A stretch of DNA of 64,000 nt from NCBI GenBank assembly GCA_045627045.1, contig JAZQMY010000054.1, positions 1 to 64,000 of the forward strand. Direction: 5' to 3'. The position numbers were made by a program, and so were the translations under genes. Below are positions 34,360 to 43,609 of this stretch, piece by piece (position 1 is the first letter of the stretch; each line of letters begins with the position of its first letter). The DNA is from SIG351 sp045627045. GTDB lineage: Bacteria; Bacillota; Clostridia; HGM11327. The notes under the pieces are model-generated. The model ran no database searches, was not told the DNA's origin, and saw only the letters and a list, made by a program, of their open reading frames with translations.

Positions 34360-35235
34360 TCAGATCTCATCGGGAAGATATTCGCTTCCGTCAACGAATG
34401 CACCGAGATTCGTGCCTGCATAATGTCCCAGAACGTGAAGTCCGTATGCACTGAAGTGGCCGCCGACATTCGGATTGACATATTTGCTGTCGCCGAGAAG
34501 AAGCTTGTCGGCAATCCTCGTAAGCATAACAAAATCCTCGTCTTCCCTGCAGAGGTCCTCCTGTGCATTCTGGATTGCGTGGTCTTTGTCAAGAGCGCTT
34601 GCTTTTCCCTCGGGGGCCCAGGATACGATTGAGGCAAAAAGTCCCACACGGATGATGCCGAGCTTGTCAATTCCGATATCCTTTTTCAGCTCATTTTTCA
34701 TTGCAAGAAGGCCCTTCTTGTATTCTTCGTAAGAAACGCCCCAGATGGCATCGCTTTCGCCCTGAAGCCATACGGCATAAACGTGTTCGTAGTTACCGTT
34801 GAGCTTTTTGAGAGCGGCCTTTGCTTTTGCGACGACTGCATTGTAGCCCTCGGTTCCGGGGAGCCAGTAGAACATGGCTGCCGAGCCTCTTGCCGCAGGC
34901 ACTGCAGCTACGTTCCTGCCTGTTTTTTCAACATAGCTTTTTGCAAATGACGGGATGAGAGTTGAATTGTGATAGCAGGCGCCGCCGAGAACATTGTCCT
35001 TGAGCCATTCTGACTGATTAACACCCTTGTCAAAGCAATAGCCCTGTGTCATATTGTGTCCTATGTCTTCTCCTGCTGGATTTCTGAGAGCTTCAAGGCT
35101 GTCTGTAAGATATTTGTACTCAACTGCTCCTTCGACAGGTTTAGAGTCGATGAGCGCTTCCGTTTCTCCCTGCATATTGCTCTGTCCCATAAAGATTATA
35201 ATATCGGTTTTACCTGAGTTGTTTATTTTGTTCAT
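34360..35235 (-). CDS. SGNH-type sialate/carbohydrate O-acetylesterase
   Basis: A 291-residue protein of the SASA (sialate O-acetylesterase-like) family that removes acetyl groups from sialic acids or plant polysaccharides. Block I is FMGQSNMQGET near residue 15 with the catalytic Ser, an oxyanion-type VWLQGESDA is near residue 155, and the Asp-x-x-His block is probably VGGHFSAYGLHVLGHY near residue 260. There is no signal peptide, so it would act inside the cell on imported oligosaccharides. A TTGACT-N17-TACAAT promoter and AAGGAG site precede it. The nearby glycoside hydrolase and nagA support a sugar-degrading context. Confidence 0.82.
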   Translation of the reverse strand: MNKINNSGKTDIIIFMGQSNMQGETEALIDSKPVEGAVEYKYLTDSLEALRNPAGEDIGHNMTQGYCFDKGVNQSEWLKDNVLGGACYHNSTLIPSFAKSYVEKTGRNVAAVPAARGSAAMFYWLPGTEGYNAVVAKAKAALKKLNGNYEHVYAVWLQGESDAIWGVSYEEYKKGLLAMKNELKKDIGIDKLGIIRVGLFASIVSWAPEGKASALDKDHAIQNAQEDLCREDEDFVMLTRIADKLLLGDSKYVNPNVGGHFSAYGLHVLGHYAGTNLGAFVDGSEYLPDEI

Positions 35236-35286
35236 AATATATTATTCTCCTTTCTGAGTGAAAAAAATCATTTTCGGTTCGGGAAA

Positions 35287-35315
35287 ATTGTATCATATTC
35301 CAAATCAAAAGTCAA
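35287..35315 (-). promoter_or_regulatory. Sigma-A promoter of the acetylesterase gene
   Basis: Minus-strand TTGACT (35315-35310), a 17-base spacer and TACAAT (35292-35287). Confidence 0.55.
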
Positions 35316-35370
35316 TAGCGTATTATTCAAGCAAATATAAGGCTTAAAAGGCTTTTACACAAAAAATTAC

Positions 35371-35399
35371 TTTACTTTTTCAGACTGATGTTATATAAT
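35371..35399 (+). promoter_or_regulatory. Probable promoter of the DUF1801-like/SDR/nagA run
   Basis: TTTACT (35371-35376), a 17-base spacer and TATAAT (35394-35399). The minus-35 element is weak. Confidence 0.45.
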
Positions 35400-35443
35400 T
35401 ATAAAAATAATATGAAATATCAGACATTTCGGCAGGGGACGGT

Positions 35444-35920
35444 ATGAAAACGACACTGATAAACGATTATCTTGACAATTTGTCAAAAACTCAGAGGGAA
35501 AAGCTGATGAGGGTAATAAAATTCATTGCAGGCGAGGTGGAGAACGTTGAGCTTGCGAGCGTATTTACTCTTCCGGGCTTTACCGTTGACTATCTTCCGA
35601 TATGCAACATAAGGGCAAAGAGAAAAACGATTACTGTGAGATTTTTCCAGAAGGACGTTTTTGCCGTCTTCGCAGAAAAGCTCGGCGATTTGAAGCACGG
35701 CAAGTGCAGTGTGACATTTGAAGAGCCCGAGGAATTCATGATCCCGCAGATAAAGAAGCTTCTTGAGGTCACGGCTACCGCAACAAAGGTGGACGCAGGC
35801 TTTCTGAGGTCGATTCGAATGCGTGATTACGGATATTACAATAACTCTCTTCTCTCTCCGAGGAGAAAGCCAGAAAAGAAGGACACCGCAAAGGTGGTAG
35901 GCTTGAGAGAAAGGAAGTAA
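35444..35920 (+). CDS. Hypothetical protein, possibly DUF1801 (YdhG-like)
   Basis: A 158-residue cytosolic protein that I recognise only loosely. The N-terminal INDYLDNLSKTQREKLMRVIKFI helix, the LPGFTVDYLPICNIRAKRKTITVRFF strands and the LGDLKHGKCSVTFEEPEEFMIPQIKKLLE segment resemble the DUF1801/YdhG fold, whose members include iron-chaperone-like proteins. The C-terminal tail (SPRRKPEKKDTAKVVGLRERK) is basic. It heads a run of close-set genes, four bases before the short-chain dehydrogenase, with a GGGGA ribosome site. Function is unknown. Confidence 0.6.
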   Translation: MKTTLINDYLDNLSKTQREKLMRVIKFIAGEVENVELASVFTLPGFTVDYLPICNIRAKRKTITVRFFQKDVFAVFAEKLGDLKHGKCSVTFEEPEEFMIPQIKKLLEVTATATKVDAGFLRSIRMRDYGYYNNSLLSPRRKPEKKDTAKVVGLRERK

Positions 35921-35924
35921 CTCG

Positions 35925-36728
35925 TTGAAGGATAATCTGATAATTCTTGTTACCGGAGCAACATCCGGCATAGGCAAAGCAACGGCAGGTCTTCTTGCAT
36001 CAAAGGGCTTTACTGTTTACGGCACGGGAAGAAAAGCTTCCGGCGAGACTGTTGACGGAGTGGTGATGCTTCCTCTTGACGTGACAAATGACGAATCGGC
36101 AAGGAATTGCGTTGAGGAGATAATCAGGAGAGAAGGCAGAATCGACGTGCTTGTGAATAATGCAGGCTACGGAATAGCCGGATCGATAGAGAACACATCC
36201 GTTGATGAAATGAGACAGCAGCTTGAAACAAATCTTTTCGGCGTGCACAGAATGACAAAGCTCGTGTTGCCGTATATGAGAGAGCAGAAATCAGGCAGGA
36301 TAGTCAACATCAGCTCTGTTGCGGGCTTCATTTCAATACCGTTTCAGGCTTTTTACAGCGTATCAAAATACGGCGTTGAGGCTTATTCGAGAGCACTTAG
36401 GTGCGAGGTGGCTGAATTCGGGATAAAGGTCTCAATGGTTCAGCCGGGAGACACAAAAACCGGCTTTACAGGAGAAAGAAAGACTGTGAAGGACGGAATG
36501 ACGGGCGTATACGGGGAGAAGCTTCAACAATCTGTGAAAAGAATGGCGCACGATGAGCAGACGGGAAGAGATCCGATATTTATTGCAAGAGCTGTTCTCA
36601 AAACGATAAAGAGAAAGAATCCGCCTGTAAGCCTTACGGTCGGTATAGAGTATAAGGCAATAAAAGCGCTGTCAAAGGTATTACCCGAAAAGCTGGTTTC
36701 GTTTGCAATAAGAAAGCTTTATGCCTGA
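35925..36728 (+). CDS. Short-chain dehydrogenase/reductase
   Basis: A 267-residue classical SDR. The cofactor motif TGATSGIGKA is near residue 11, the NNAG motif is in VLVNNAGYGIAG near residue 78, and the catalytic Ser and Tyr-x-x-x-Lys are in NISSVAGF and YSVSKYG near residues 133 and 146. The first turn has TGRK after the second strand, which suggests NADP(H). The substrate is unknown. The start is TTG at 35925, with AAGGAAG eight bases before it. It is tightly spaced between the DUF1801-like gene and nagA. Confidence 0.88.
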   Translation: MKDNLIILVTGATSGIGKATAGLLASKGFTVYGTGRKASGETVDGVVMLPLDVTNDESARNCVEEIIRREGRIDVLVNNAGYGIAGSIENTSVDEMRQQLETNLFGVHRMTKLVLPYMREQKSGRIVNISSVAGFISIPFQAFYSVSKYGVEAYSRALRCEVAEFGIKVSMVQPGDTKTGFTGERKTVKDGMTGVYGEKLQQSVKRMAHDEQTGRDPIFIARAVLKTIKRKNPPVSLTVGIEYKAIKALSKVLPEKLVSFAIRKLYA

Positions 36729-36741
36729 GAAAGAGAAAAAT

Positions 36742-37875
36742 ATGCTGAAAATTAAGAATGGCTTGGTTTTTACGGACGGAAGCCTTGAAAAAAAGGACAT
36801 TTACATAAAAGAAGGAAAGATTACTTTTTCCGAAACACCCGATTGTGAGGAAATCGATGCCGGGGGAAAAACGGTTATTCCGGGATATATAGATATACAC
36901 ATTCACGGAGCAGTGGGAAGGGATTTCAACGAGGGCACTGAAGAAGCGTTTGATGCGATAAGCGGATTTGTTGCTTCGCACGGCACGACCTCTGTTCTTG
37001 CCACGACAAGCACTGTTTCGGGAGAAGATATCGGGAACGCAATAGAAGCCGCTTCACGGAAAATGAATAAGGTTCCCTTCGGCGCAGAGATACTCGGCGT
37101 ACATATGGAGGGCCCATTCTTCAACGAAAAGGCACTCGGAGCGCAGAATCCGCAGTTTGTTCAGAAGCCGTCGATGGAAAACCTCGAAAAGATTGTCGGC
37201 GACAATATGGACGTGCTGAAAATGATAGCAATAGCTCCGGAAACTGACGGCGCAAGTGAACTTATCGCTGAAGTAAAAAAGAAAGGCATTGTGCCTGCGA
37301 TTGGCCACACTGCGGCAGACTATGATACGGCAAAAGCGGCAATGGATGCGGGCGCTGTGATGATGACGCACTTCTACAATGCAATGACTCCTCTCAAGCA
37401 CAGAGATCCCGGCGTTGTTGGAGCGGCGTTTGATAGGGGAAACGTGTTCATTCAGCTTATTTGTGACTTCATTCACGTTCATCCTGCGGCAATAAGAATA
37501 GCAATAAACAATCTTGGCAGGGAAAATGTGATAATGATTTCCGATGCGATATCGGGAACAGGTCTCGGAGACGGAAAATACGTTCTAGGGGGACTGGATA
37601 TATTCGTTAAGGACGGAGTGGCAAGAATAAAAGAAGGCAATCTTGCAGGCTCAACGCTTACGCTTGACACTGCAATGAGAAATATGCTTTCTATCGGCTA
37701 TACGCTTGCGGATACCGTCAGATTCCTTTCGGAGAATCCTGCAAGAGCAATAGGCGTTGACGACAGAAAGGGCTACATCAGAGAGGGCTTTGATGCGGAC
37801 CTGATATTACTCGATGAAAAAAAAGAAATTGAAATGGTTTTCGTAAAAGGAAAGCCCGTTTATGCAAGACAATAA
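36742..37875 (+). CDS. nagA: N-acetylglucosamine-6-phosphate deacetylase
   Basis: NagA removes acetate from GlcNAc-6-phosphate, feeding NagB. The 377-residue protein has GKTVIPGYIDIHIHGAVG near residue 45 (metal-binding HxH), the metal Glu in GVHMEGPFFN near residue 117, GHTAADYDTAKAAMDAGA near residue 188, THFYNAM near residue 208 and the catalytic Asp in MISDAISGTG near residue 262. I chose ATG 36742 (MLKIKNGLVF) because it matches the family N-terminus. ATG 36721 would add seven residues and overlap the upstream stop by eight bases. It is followed by a large glycoside hydrolase. Confidence 0.93.
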   Translation: MLKIKNGLVFTDGSLEKKDIYIKEGKITFSETPDCEEIDAGGKTVIPGYIDIHIHGAVGRDFNEGTEEAFDAISGFVASHGTTSVLATTSTVSGEDIGNAIEAASRKMNKVPFGAEILGVHMEGPFFNEKALGAQNPQFVQKPSMENLEKIVGDNMDVLKMIAIAPETDGASELIAEVKKKGIVPAIGHTAADYDTAKAAMDAGAVMMTHFYNAMTPLKHRDPGVVGAAFDRGNVFIQLICDFIHVHPAAIRIAINNLGRENVIMISDAISGTGLGDGKYVLGGLDIFVKDGVARIKEGNLAGSTLTLDTAMRNMLSIGYTLADTVRFLSENPARAIGVDDRKGYIREGFDADLILLDEKKEIEMVFVKGKPVYARQ

Positions 37876-37892
37876 AGAAAGGTGATCAGATA

Positions 37893-40800
37893 ATGGATAA
37901 ATTATACAAACAGTTTACGGATCCCGATGCATTTTACAGAACAGCTCCGTTCTGGATATGGAATGAAGAAATGGATCCCGCGGAATCAGAACGTCAGCTT
38001 AAAGAATTCAAGACACACGGTATGGGAGGCGCATTCTCTCACGTAAGAACAGGTCTTATTACTCCTTACCTTGAAGAAGAATATATGGATGTATTCGGAA
38101 AGTCAATTGAGGCAGCAAAGGAGCTCGGAATCAAGCTCTATATGTATGACGAATACGGCTGGCCGTCAGGCGCCGCAAACGGAGAGGTTATTGAGGCAGT
38201 TCCCGAGGCAAGATATACATGGATGTACTATGACAAGGTTTCATCAGACGATCCTGCTGTAACAAGAGGCGATGCAAGAGTATATGCCTTTGATCCCGCA
38301 ACGAACACCGTCGGAAAAGAGCTTACAGGCAAGACAAAGGATGAGATAAAGGCACTTACCGATAACGTTATCGTAACATATATCAAGGCAGAGGGCGGCA
38401 CACATCCCTTCGTTGACCTTTCAAAGCCTGAAGTAACAAAGAAATTCATTGAAATCACCCACGAAAAGTATTATGAGTATTTCGGAAAAGATTTCAAGGA
38501 CAACCTTATGGCTATGTTCTCTGATGAGTCCTCGATCGAAGGTCTTTCGGAAGAGAAAATCGCTTATAACGATACTATCCTGAAAAAATTCAAAGAAATG
38601 CACGGCTATTCACTCGAGGATAACTATGTTGCGGTGTTTGAGGACTTCAACGGCGGCTTTGATCATTCTGCCGCAAAGGTAAGATACGATTACTGCTGCA
38701 CACTCCATGAGCTCTGGATAGGCAGCTTTGTAAAGCCGATAGCAGACTGGTGCGAGGAGCACGATATTGCATGGACGGGACACGATCAGGAGCACTCATG
38801 GCCGCAGACAAGAGGCGGCGCATTCTCCGAGCAGACAACATATGAATACCGTCAGTGGCCGGGAATTGATATGCTTCTTTGCGATGCCTTGAGAGAAGTA
38901 CCTGCATGGAACGATACTCTTCTCCTCAATGAGGTACGCTCTGCCGCAAACCAGTTCAATAAGAAGAGAACAATCTGCGAAGCATACGGCGCCGCAGGCT
39001 GGCATTCAACATTCCGTGATTACAAGAGACTCGGCGACTGGATAATGGTCAACGGTATCAACTTCATGATCCAGCACCTTTCACTCTATTCTCTTGTAGG
39101 CTCAAGAAAGAGAGACTGTCCGCAGTCATTTGACTGGCGTGAACCGTGGTGGGATGAATACACGGAATACAACGATTACTTCGGCAGACTTTCATATATG
39201 CTCTCACAGGGCAAGATGGAGCAGAGAATCCTTGTTCTCAATCCTTCCACAACAGGTTACATGATTCCTGCGGCTGAGCAGAAGGGCATGATAAATCACT
39301 CATTCACGTTTGATGTTATCAAGAACCCTGATATGAGCGATCTCCTCAGAATAAACCAGAAGCTCATTGATGAGCAGTGGGATTTCGATTACGGCGATGA
39401 GTTCTCAATGGAAAGACACGCACACGTTGAAGGCAACAAGCTTGCAGTAGGCGCACAGAAGTACGATATTGTCGTTATTTCAAAGAACATGAGAAACATC
39501 CGCAAGGAAACAGCTTTCCTCCTTATCGACTTTGCAAAGGCAGGCGGCACGATCATTGCTACAGGCGATGCAGGCGAATTCATCAGCGGCGAAAAGAATG
39601 AAGCTCTTACAGAGGAAATGAGAAAGGGCTGGACATTCGTTGAAGGCGAAAACGGCGTGAATGACTTTATTTCGGCACGCCTTGAGAGAAGAGTTACGGC
39701 AGATAAAACTATACCCACAGGCTTTACTCATATGAGAAGGTTGCTTGATGACGGCAGAGAGGCATATTTCTTTGTAAATCATACCATGAAGCCGTTTGAA
39801 GCAAAAATCACTCTCAACGGAAACAGCGTTGCAAAGTGGGATCTTTTCACAGGAGAGAGAACGGGCATTTCCGCAGAGGTAAAGGACGGAAAGCTTACAT
39901 TCGACCTCTCACTTGAATGGAACCAGTCACTCATGGTGGTTGTAGGCGACAGCGAGCCTGTTTCAGAAGCAAAGCCCGAGGCAAAGAAGAGTGTTGCGCT
40001 CAATCTGGAAGGCGTACTCCCCGAGAAGCCGAACAATATGCTTCTTGATCACTGCGTGCTCAAGACAAACAAGATCACAACAAACGAGATTTACTTCATG
40101 GAGCACGAGAAAAATCTCCCTCAGCAGATGAATCTCGGCAGAACAAACGTATGGGAAGGCTGTCAGTTCAGAAGAGAATCTCTTGATATGCAGAAGAGAG
40201 TTCCCGAGGATCAGCATTTTGAGATAATTTACAAGTTCACGATCAAGGAAGGCGCACTTCCCGAGAAGCTTACAGCTGTTGTTGAGAGACCTGAATTCGT
40301 AAAGCTCAGCGTAAACGGAAAAGAAGTCATCTGGAAAGGCGACGTATCATATCTTGACTACAAGATAGGCAATTACGATATCACTGAATACGTTCACGAG
40401 GGATCAAATGAGCTTGTTGTATGGAATGACAAATACGATGTAAGATTCGAGCCTGCCGCAGTTATCCTCGAAGGCAGCTTCGGACTTGAGGCAGAGGGCG
40501 AAAGATTTGTTATAGGAAAGAAGCCTCAGGCTCTCAATCTCGGCTCATGGCTTGATCAGAAGTATATATTCTACCCGAACGCTATGATTTACACATTCAA
40601 GGCAAATCTCGACAAAAAGCCTCTTGCGGCAAAGCTCGTGATGGGCAGAACGGAGACAAGCTGTGCATCTGTGACCGTAAACGGCAAGTATCTCGGCGTT
40701 ATCGGAAGAGACGGCGACGATTACTCAATGATAGAGGATGCGCTTGAAGCAGGCGAAAACGAGATAAAGATCCGTGTATGCGGAAGCTTCAGAAACCTCT

Positions 40801-40946
40801 ACGGCCCGTACTTCAATTACCTCGACCAGACTGTTGCAGACTACGGTCAGTTCAAGAATTATGCAAAGAACAGGATCAACAGACCTGAGGAATATGACGT
40901 TATCGCATACGGTATGTATGAGATGCCCAAGCTTCTCATTGACTGA
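37893..40946 (+). CDS. Large glycoside hydrolase, GH106-like (putative alpha-L-rhamnosidase type)
   Basis: A 1017-residue cytosolic enzyme without a signal peptide. The N-terminus has YRTAPFWIWNEEM and LYMYDEYGWPSGAANGEV near residue 84, wording shared with GH106-type and related TIM-barrel hydrolases. TGHDQEHSWPQTRGGAFS and CEAYGAAGWHSTFRDYKR lie mid-chain, the latter holding a candidate catalytic acid. The C-terminal 300 residues include a GH2-like sugar-binding beta-sandwich (LSVNGKEVIWKGD, YDITEYVHEGSNELVVW, VTVNGKYLGVIGRDG). The family and the rhamnose specificity are inferred. It follows nagA by 17 bases with an AAAGGTGAT ribosome site, suggesting breakdown of a mixed glycan. Confidence 0.78.
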   Translation: MDKLYKQFTDPDAFYRTAPFWIWNEEMDPAESERQLKEFKTHGMGGAFSHVRTGLITPYLEEEYMDVFGKSIEAAKELGIKLYMYDEYGWPSGAANGEVIEAVPEARYTWMYYDKVSSDDPAVTRGDARVYAFDPATNTVGKELTGKTKDEIKALTDNVIVTYIKAEGGTHPFVDLSKPEVTKKFIEITHEKYYEYFGKDFKDNLMAMFSDESSIEGLSEEKIAYNDTILKKFKEMHGYSLEDNYVAVFEDFNGGFDHSAAKVRYDYCCTLHELWIGSFVKPIADWCEEHDIAWTGHDQEHSWPQTRGGAFSEQTTYEYRQWPGIDMLLCDALREVPAWNDTLLLNEVRSAANQFNKKRTICEAYGAAGWHSTFRDYKRLGDWIMVNGINFMIQHLSLYSLVGSRKRDCPQSFDWREPWWDEYTEYNDYFGRLSYMLSQGKMEQRILVLNPSTTGYMIPAAEQKGMINHSFTFDVIKNPDMSDLLRINQKLIDEQWDFDYGDEFSMERHAHVEGNKLAVGAQKYDIVVISKNMRNIRKETAFLLIDFAKAGGTIIATGDAGEFISGEKNEALTEEMRKGWTFVEGENGVNDFISARLERRVTADKTIPTGFTHMRRLLDDGREAYFFVNHTMKPFEAKITLNGNSVAKWDLFTGERTGISAEVKDGKLTFDLSLEWNQSLMVVVGDSEPVSEAKPEAKKSVALNLEGVLPEKPNNMLLDHCVLKTNKITTNEIYFMEHEKNLPQQMNLGRTNVWEGCQFRRESLDMQKRVPEDQHFEIIYKFTIKEGALPEKLTAVVERPEFVKLSVNGKEVIWKGDVSYLDYKIGNYDITEYVHEGSNELVVWNDKYDVRFEPAAVILEGSFGLEAEGERFVIGKKPQALNLGSWLDQKYIFYPNAMIYTFKANLDKKPLAAKLVMGRTETSCASVTVNGKYLGVIGRDGDDYSMIEDALEAGENEIKIRVCGSFRNLYGPYFNYLDQTVADYGQFKNYAKNRINRPEEYDVIAYGMYEMPKLLID

Positions 40947-41065
40947 GAACCGAAAGGGTATGAATTGATTCAGGGAGAAAAGACAGGATGGCGGTCTGAT
41001 TCCCGGAAATGATGATGCAATCGGAAAAGCTGAAAATGTCCTCTCGTATCAGCTGCAAAAAGCAA

Positions 41066-41084
41066 AAACGGGCTATGCCCGTTT
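41066..41084 (+). terminator. Possible terminator after the glycoside hydrolase
   Basis: AAACGGGC and GCCCGTTT form a perfect 8-bp stem with a TAT loop, but only a short T-run is present. The rest of the 225-bp gap holds one more weak inverted repeat (TTTCGCTTA...TAAGCGAAA) and nothing else recognised. Confidence 0.45.
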
Positions 41085-41171
41085 CCGGATACGGGAGGAT
41101 TTCGCTTATTTTACAAGAATTTAAGCGAAAAGAACGGAACAAACCACTGAATAAAAACATAAGGCGGTAAA

Positions 41172-42752
41172 ATGATAAAAATTAAAAAGAGCATTGCTGC
41201 ATTAGTCCTGCTTTCGATGATGCTCGTGCTGTTTGCGGGCTGCGGCGTGACGGGTTCTCCTTCGGCATCTGAAAAAACGCCTGAGCCACAGCCGACACCG
41301 GAAGCGGAGCATGAGGTCGGATTGACGGAGCTCTGGGAGTATTCGATAGTCTACCCGTCAGATTACACGAACGAAGAGAAGGAGATTGTATATTTCCTGA
41401 AGGATATAGTGTCGCAGATAACCTACGGAAAAACCGAAATAAAAACGGACGAGGAAAAGGTCACCTCAAAGGAGATAGTGTTTGCAAGCTCAAAGAGAAC
41501 AACGGCTTTTGAATGGAATCTTCATGACCTTGAAGGCGAAATGGATTATATCATTGCCGTGGGCGAAAGAGAAATCGTCATCGGAGGCAATAACTATCTT
41601 GCCGATACGAAGGCAGTGTATGACTTCGTTCAGAATTATCTCGGCTATGACATTGAAACTCACAAAATGAGCACACCCGAAAAGGCACTCAAGGGAGTGA
41701 GCCTTGTGACGTACAGCAGGAATAATTTCAACATTACGGCGGTGAACAATCAGTCTGCGCCGATTGAAAGCTTCACCCAGCTCAGGACAATGAAGGATAT
41801 GGGCTTTGATTCGGTGCTGATAGACATCAGCCTCTATTCCGACGAGCAGCTCAGATATCTCTTTGAAATCGCGCTTGTGCTTGATATGGGCATAATAATG
41901 CGCGGCGTGAAGTCAACGTCTGTATACAGGGACAGCCCGATGGTGAAGGGACACGTGCTTGCGGAGGAGCCCTACGGGGCATATTCGTTCAGCTACTATT
42001 CCGCAGAGCTGAGAACATATGACGAGGCTTATTCGTCGCTCGGCTGGGCACCGTATGTTGAAATGATGGGCCAGCTTGATGCCATAGAGATGTTCACGGA
42101 AAACGGGGAATATTTCGATAAGCTGAGAGACCTTATTTTTATCTGGAAGCCGTCCGGACTTAATTCAGATCAGGATTATCTGCATATGTATGAGCTTCTT
42201 GCTCAGAACGCAAAGGCAAACGGAAGAAAGCTTGCGGCTTACGTTGAATCGGGGGATTCCTCTGATAAGGAAAGCTCGGCTCTTTATGGTTGGATGGCGC
42301 TTACCGGAATGTGCTTCGGTGCGGAGGAGGTGTGGTATTTCAACTATGCTCCGCCTGCGGGAAGCGAAGAGAAATATATAACGGACAGCAACTATCGGCC
42401 TTCGGGAATTGCGGATTGCATAAGAGAAACAAATGCGATGCTCAGAGAATTTTCCGAAGAGCTTTCAGGATATGAGTACTCGGGAACTATGCTTTACGGC
42501 AAAAGCGACACAGGTACGCTCGCCGATCCGTATGATGCCGGGATAACCGTTGAGGGAGAAGGTAATCTGCTTATAGGATGCTTTGAGAACAAAACGGGCA
42601 AGGCATATCTCATTATGGATGCCGATATGCCCGATGCAGATTCCGGCACAGGAGAAGAAATAAAAACGTTTGTGCTGAAAACGAATGAAAACGAAAAACA
42701 ATATACCGTTGAGGTCAGAAAAGGCTGCGGAACGGTTTTATTTGCGGACTGA
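41172..42752 (+). CDS. Lipoprotein of unknown function
   Basis: A 526-residue exported lipoprotein. The signal peptide ends in a good lipobox, LFAGC, with Cys24 the lipidation site, followed by a Pro/Glu/Thr-rich linker (TPEPQPTPEAEHE). The rest is a folded extracellular domain that I do not recognise. Segments such as YFLKDIVSQITYGKTEI and MDYIIAVGEREIVIGGN near residues 77 and 130 resemble the small alpha/beta domains that precede catalytic barrels in glycan-degrading proteins. The middle (LRTMKDMGFDSVLIDISLYSDEQ) could belong to a TIM barrel. Both are guesses. Position after a glycoside hydrolase suggests a role in sugar capture or cleavage at the surface. Confidence 0.7.
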   Translation: MIKIKKSIAALVLLSMMLVLFAGCGVTGSPSASEKTPEPQPTPEAEHEVGLTELWEYSIVYPSDYTNEEKEIVYFLKDIVSQITYGKTEIKTDEEKVTSKEIVFASSKRTTAFEWNLHDLEGEMDYIIAVGEREIVIGGNNYLADTKAVYDFVQNYLGYDIETHKMSTPEKALKGVSLVTYSRNNFNITAVNNQSAPIESFTQLRTMKDMGFDSVLIDISLYSDEQLRYLFEIALVLDMGIIMRGVKSTSVYRDSPMVKGHVLAEEPYGAYSFSYYSAELRTYDEAYSSLGWAPYVEMMGQLDAIEMFTENGEYFDKLRDLIFIWKPSGLNSDQDYLHMYELLAQNAKANGRKLAAYVESGDSSDKESSALYGWMALTGMCFGAEEVWYFNYAPPAGSEEKYITDSNYRPSGIADCIRETNAMLREFSEELSGYEYSGTMLYGKSDTGTLADPYDAGITVEGEGNLLIGCFENKTGKAYLIMDADMPDADSGTGEEIKTFVLKTNENEKQYTVEVRKGCGTVLFAD

Positions 42753-42778
42753 AAAGAGATCACCTGCGGTGGGAAAAT

Positions 42779-42797
42779 ACCTGCTGCAGGTTTTTTG
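42779..42797 (+). terminator. Short terminator after the lipoprotein gene
   Basis: ACCTG-CTG-CAGGT is followed by TTTTTT. An upstream ACCTGC at 42762 can pair with the same GCAGGT for a longer stem. Confidence 0.55.
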
Positions 42798-42876
42798 TCG
42801 CAGGAAAAGCCGACAGTGGGCTCGCAGAAGGCAATTCTCTGAGGGAAAAACGATTCCCGGCATATAAAGCAAAATA

Positions 42877-42905
42877 TTGACAAATTCCGCAAAAAATGAT
42901 ATAAT
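42877..42905 (+). promoter_or_regulatory. Consensus sigma-A promoter of the alpha/beta hydrolase gene
   Basis: TTGACA (42877-42882), a 17-base spacer and TATAAT (42900-42905), about 35 bases before the start codon. Confidence 0.75.
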
Positions 42906-42938
42906 GAAAAGGTTAACGCCATTCAAGAGGTTAATACA

Positions 42939-43544
42939 ATGAAAAAGATAGTATATATTCACGGAAAAGGCGGCAATGCTTCGGAGGCTGAGCATTACAA
43001 GACTCTTTTTAGCGGATGCGATGTTGCAGGCTTTGACTACAGATCCTCAACACCGTGGGAAGCAAGGACGGAATTCAGAGAATATTTTGATAAGCTGAAG
43101 GCGGAATACGGCAAGGCGACGATCATTGCGAACAGCATAGGTGCATATTTTGCGATGAATGCGCTTGACGAAAGCTATATTGACGAGGCATTCCTGATAT
43201 CGCCTGTGGTCGATATGTCCGGGCTGATAAATGATATGATGAACTGGGCAGGCGTTACGGAGGACATGCTCCGTGAGAAAAAGGAGATAAAAACCGATTT
43301 CGGAGAAACGCTTTCCTGGGAGTATTACTGCTATGCGAAGGAGAATCCCGTATCAGTCAGGGCAACAACATATATACTCTACGGCGACGGGGATAATCTG
43401 ACGTCATTCGACACGATAAAGAGCTTTGCGGAAAGATGCAATGCAGATCTCTGCGTGATGAAAGGCGCGGAGCATTGGTTCCATACGGATGAGCAGATGG
43501 CGTTTCTGGATGCCTGGATAAGAGAAAAAATAAGCGACAGATAA
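42939..43544 (+). CDS. Small alpha/beta hydrolase
   Basis: A 201-residue cytosolic alpha/beta hydrolase. The oxyanion strand YIHGKGGNASEAEHY is near residue 6. The nucleophile elbow is ANSIGAYFA near residue 69 with Ser in an N-S-I-G context, instead of the usual G-x-S-x-G. The acid is probably Asp in YGDGDNLTS near residue 150, and the His is in EHWFHTDEQ near residue 177. The compact size fits RBBP9/YdeN or esterase-like relatives. The substrate is unknown. It has its own consensus promoter. Confidence 0.8.
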   Translation: MKKIVYIHGKGGNASEAEHYKTLFSGCDVAGFDYRSSTPWEARTEFREYFDKLKAEYGKATIIANSIGAYFAMNALDESYIDEAFLISPVVDMSGLINDMMNWAGVTEDMLREKKEIKTDFGETLSWEYYCYAKENPVSVRATTYILYGDGDNLTSFDTIKSFAERCNADLCVMKGAEHWFHTDEQMAFLDAWIREKISDR

Positions 43545-43609
43545 CAGGACTATTTTACAAAAAAATATCTCTGCTATGGCAGACAAAATAAAAGATAAAA
43601 AGGCAAAAA

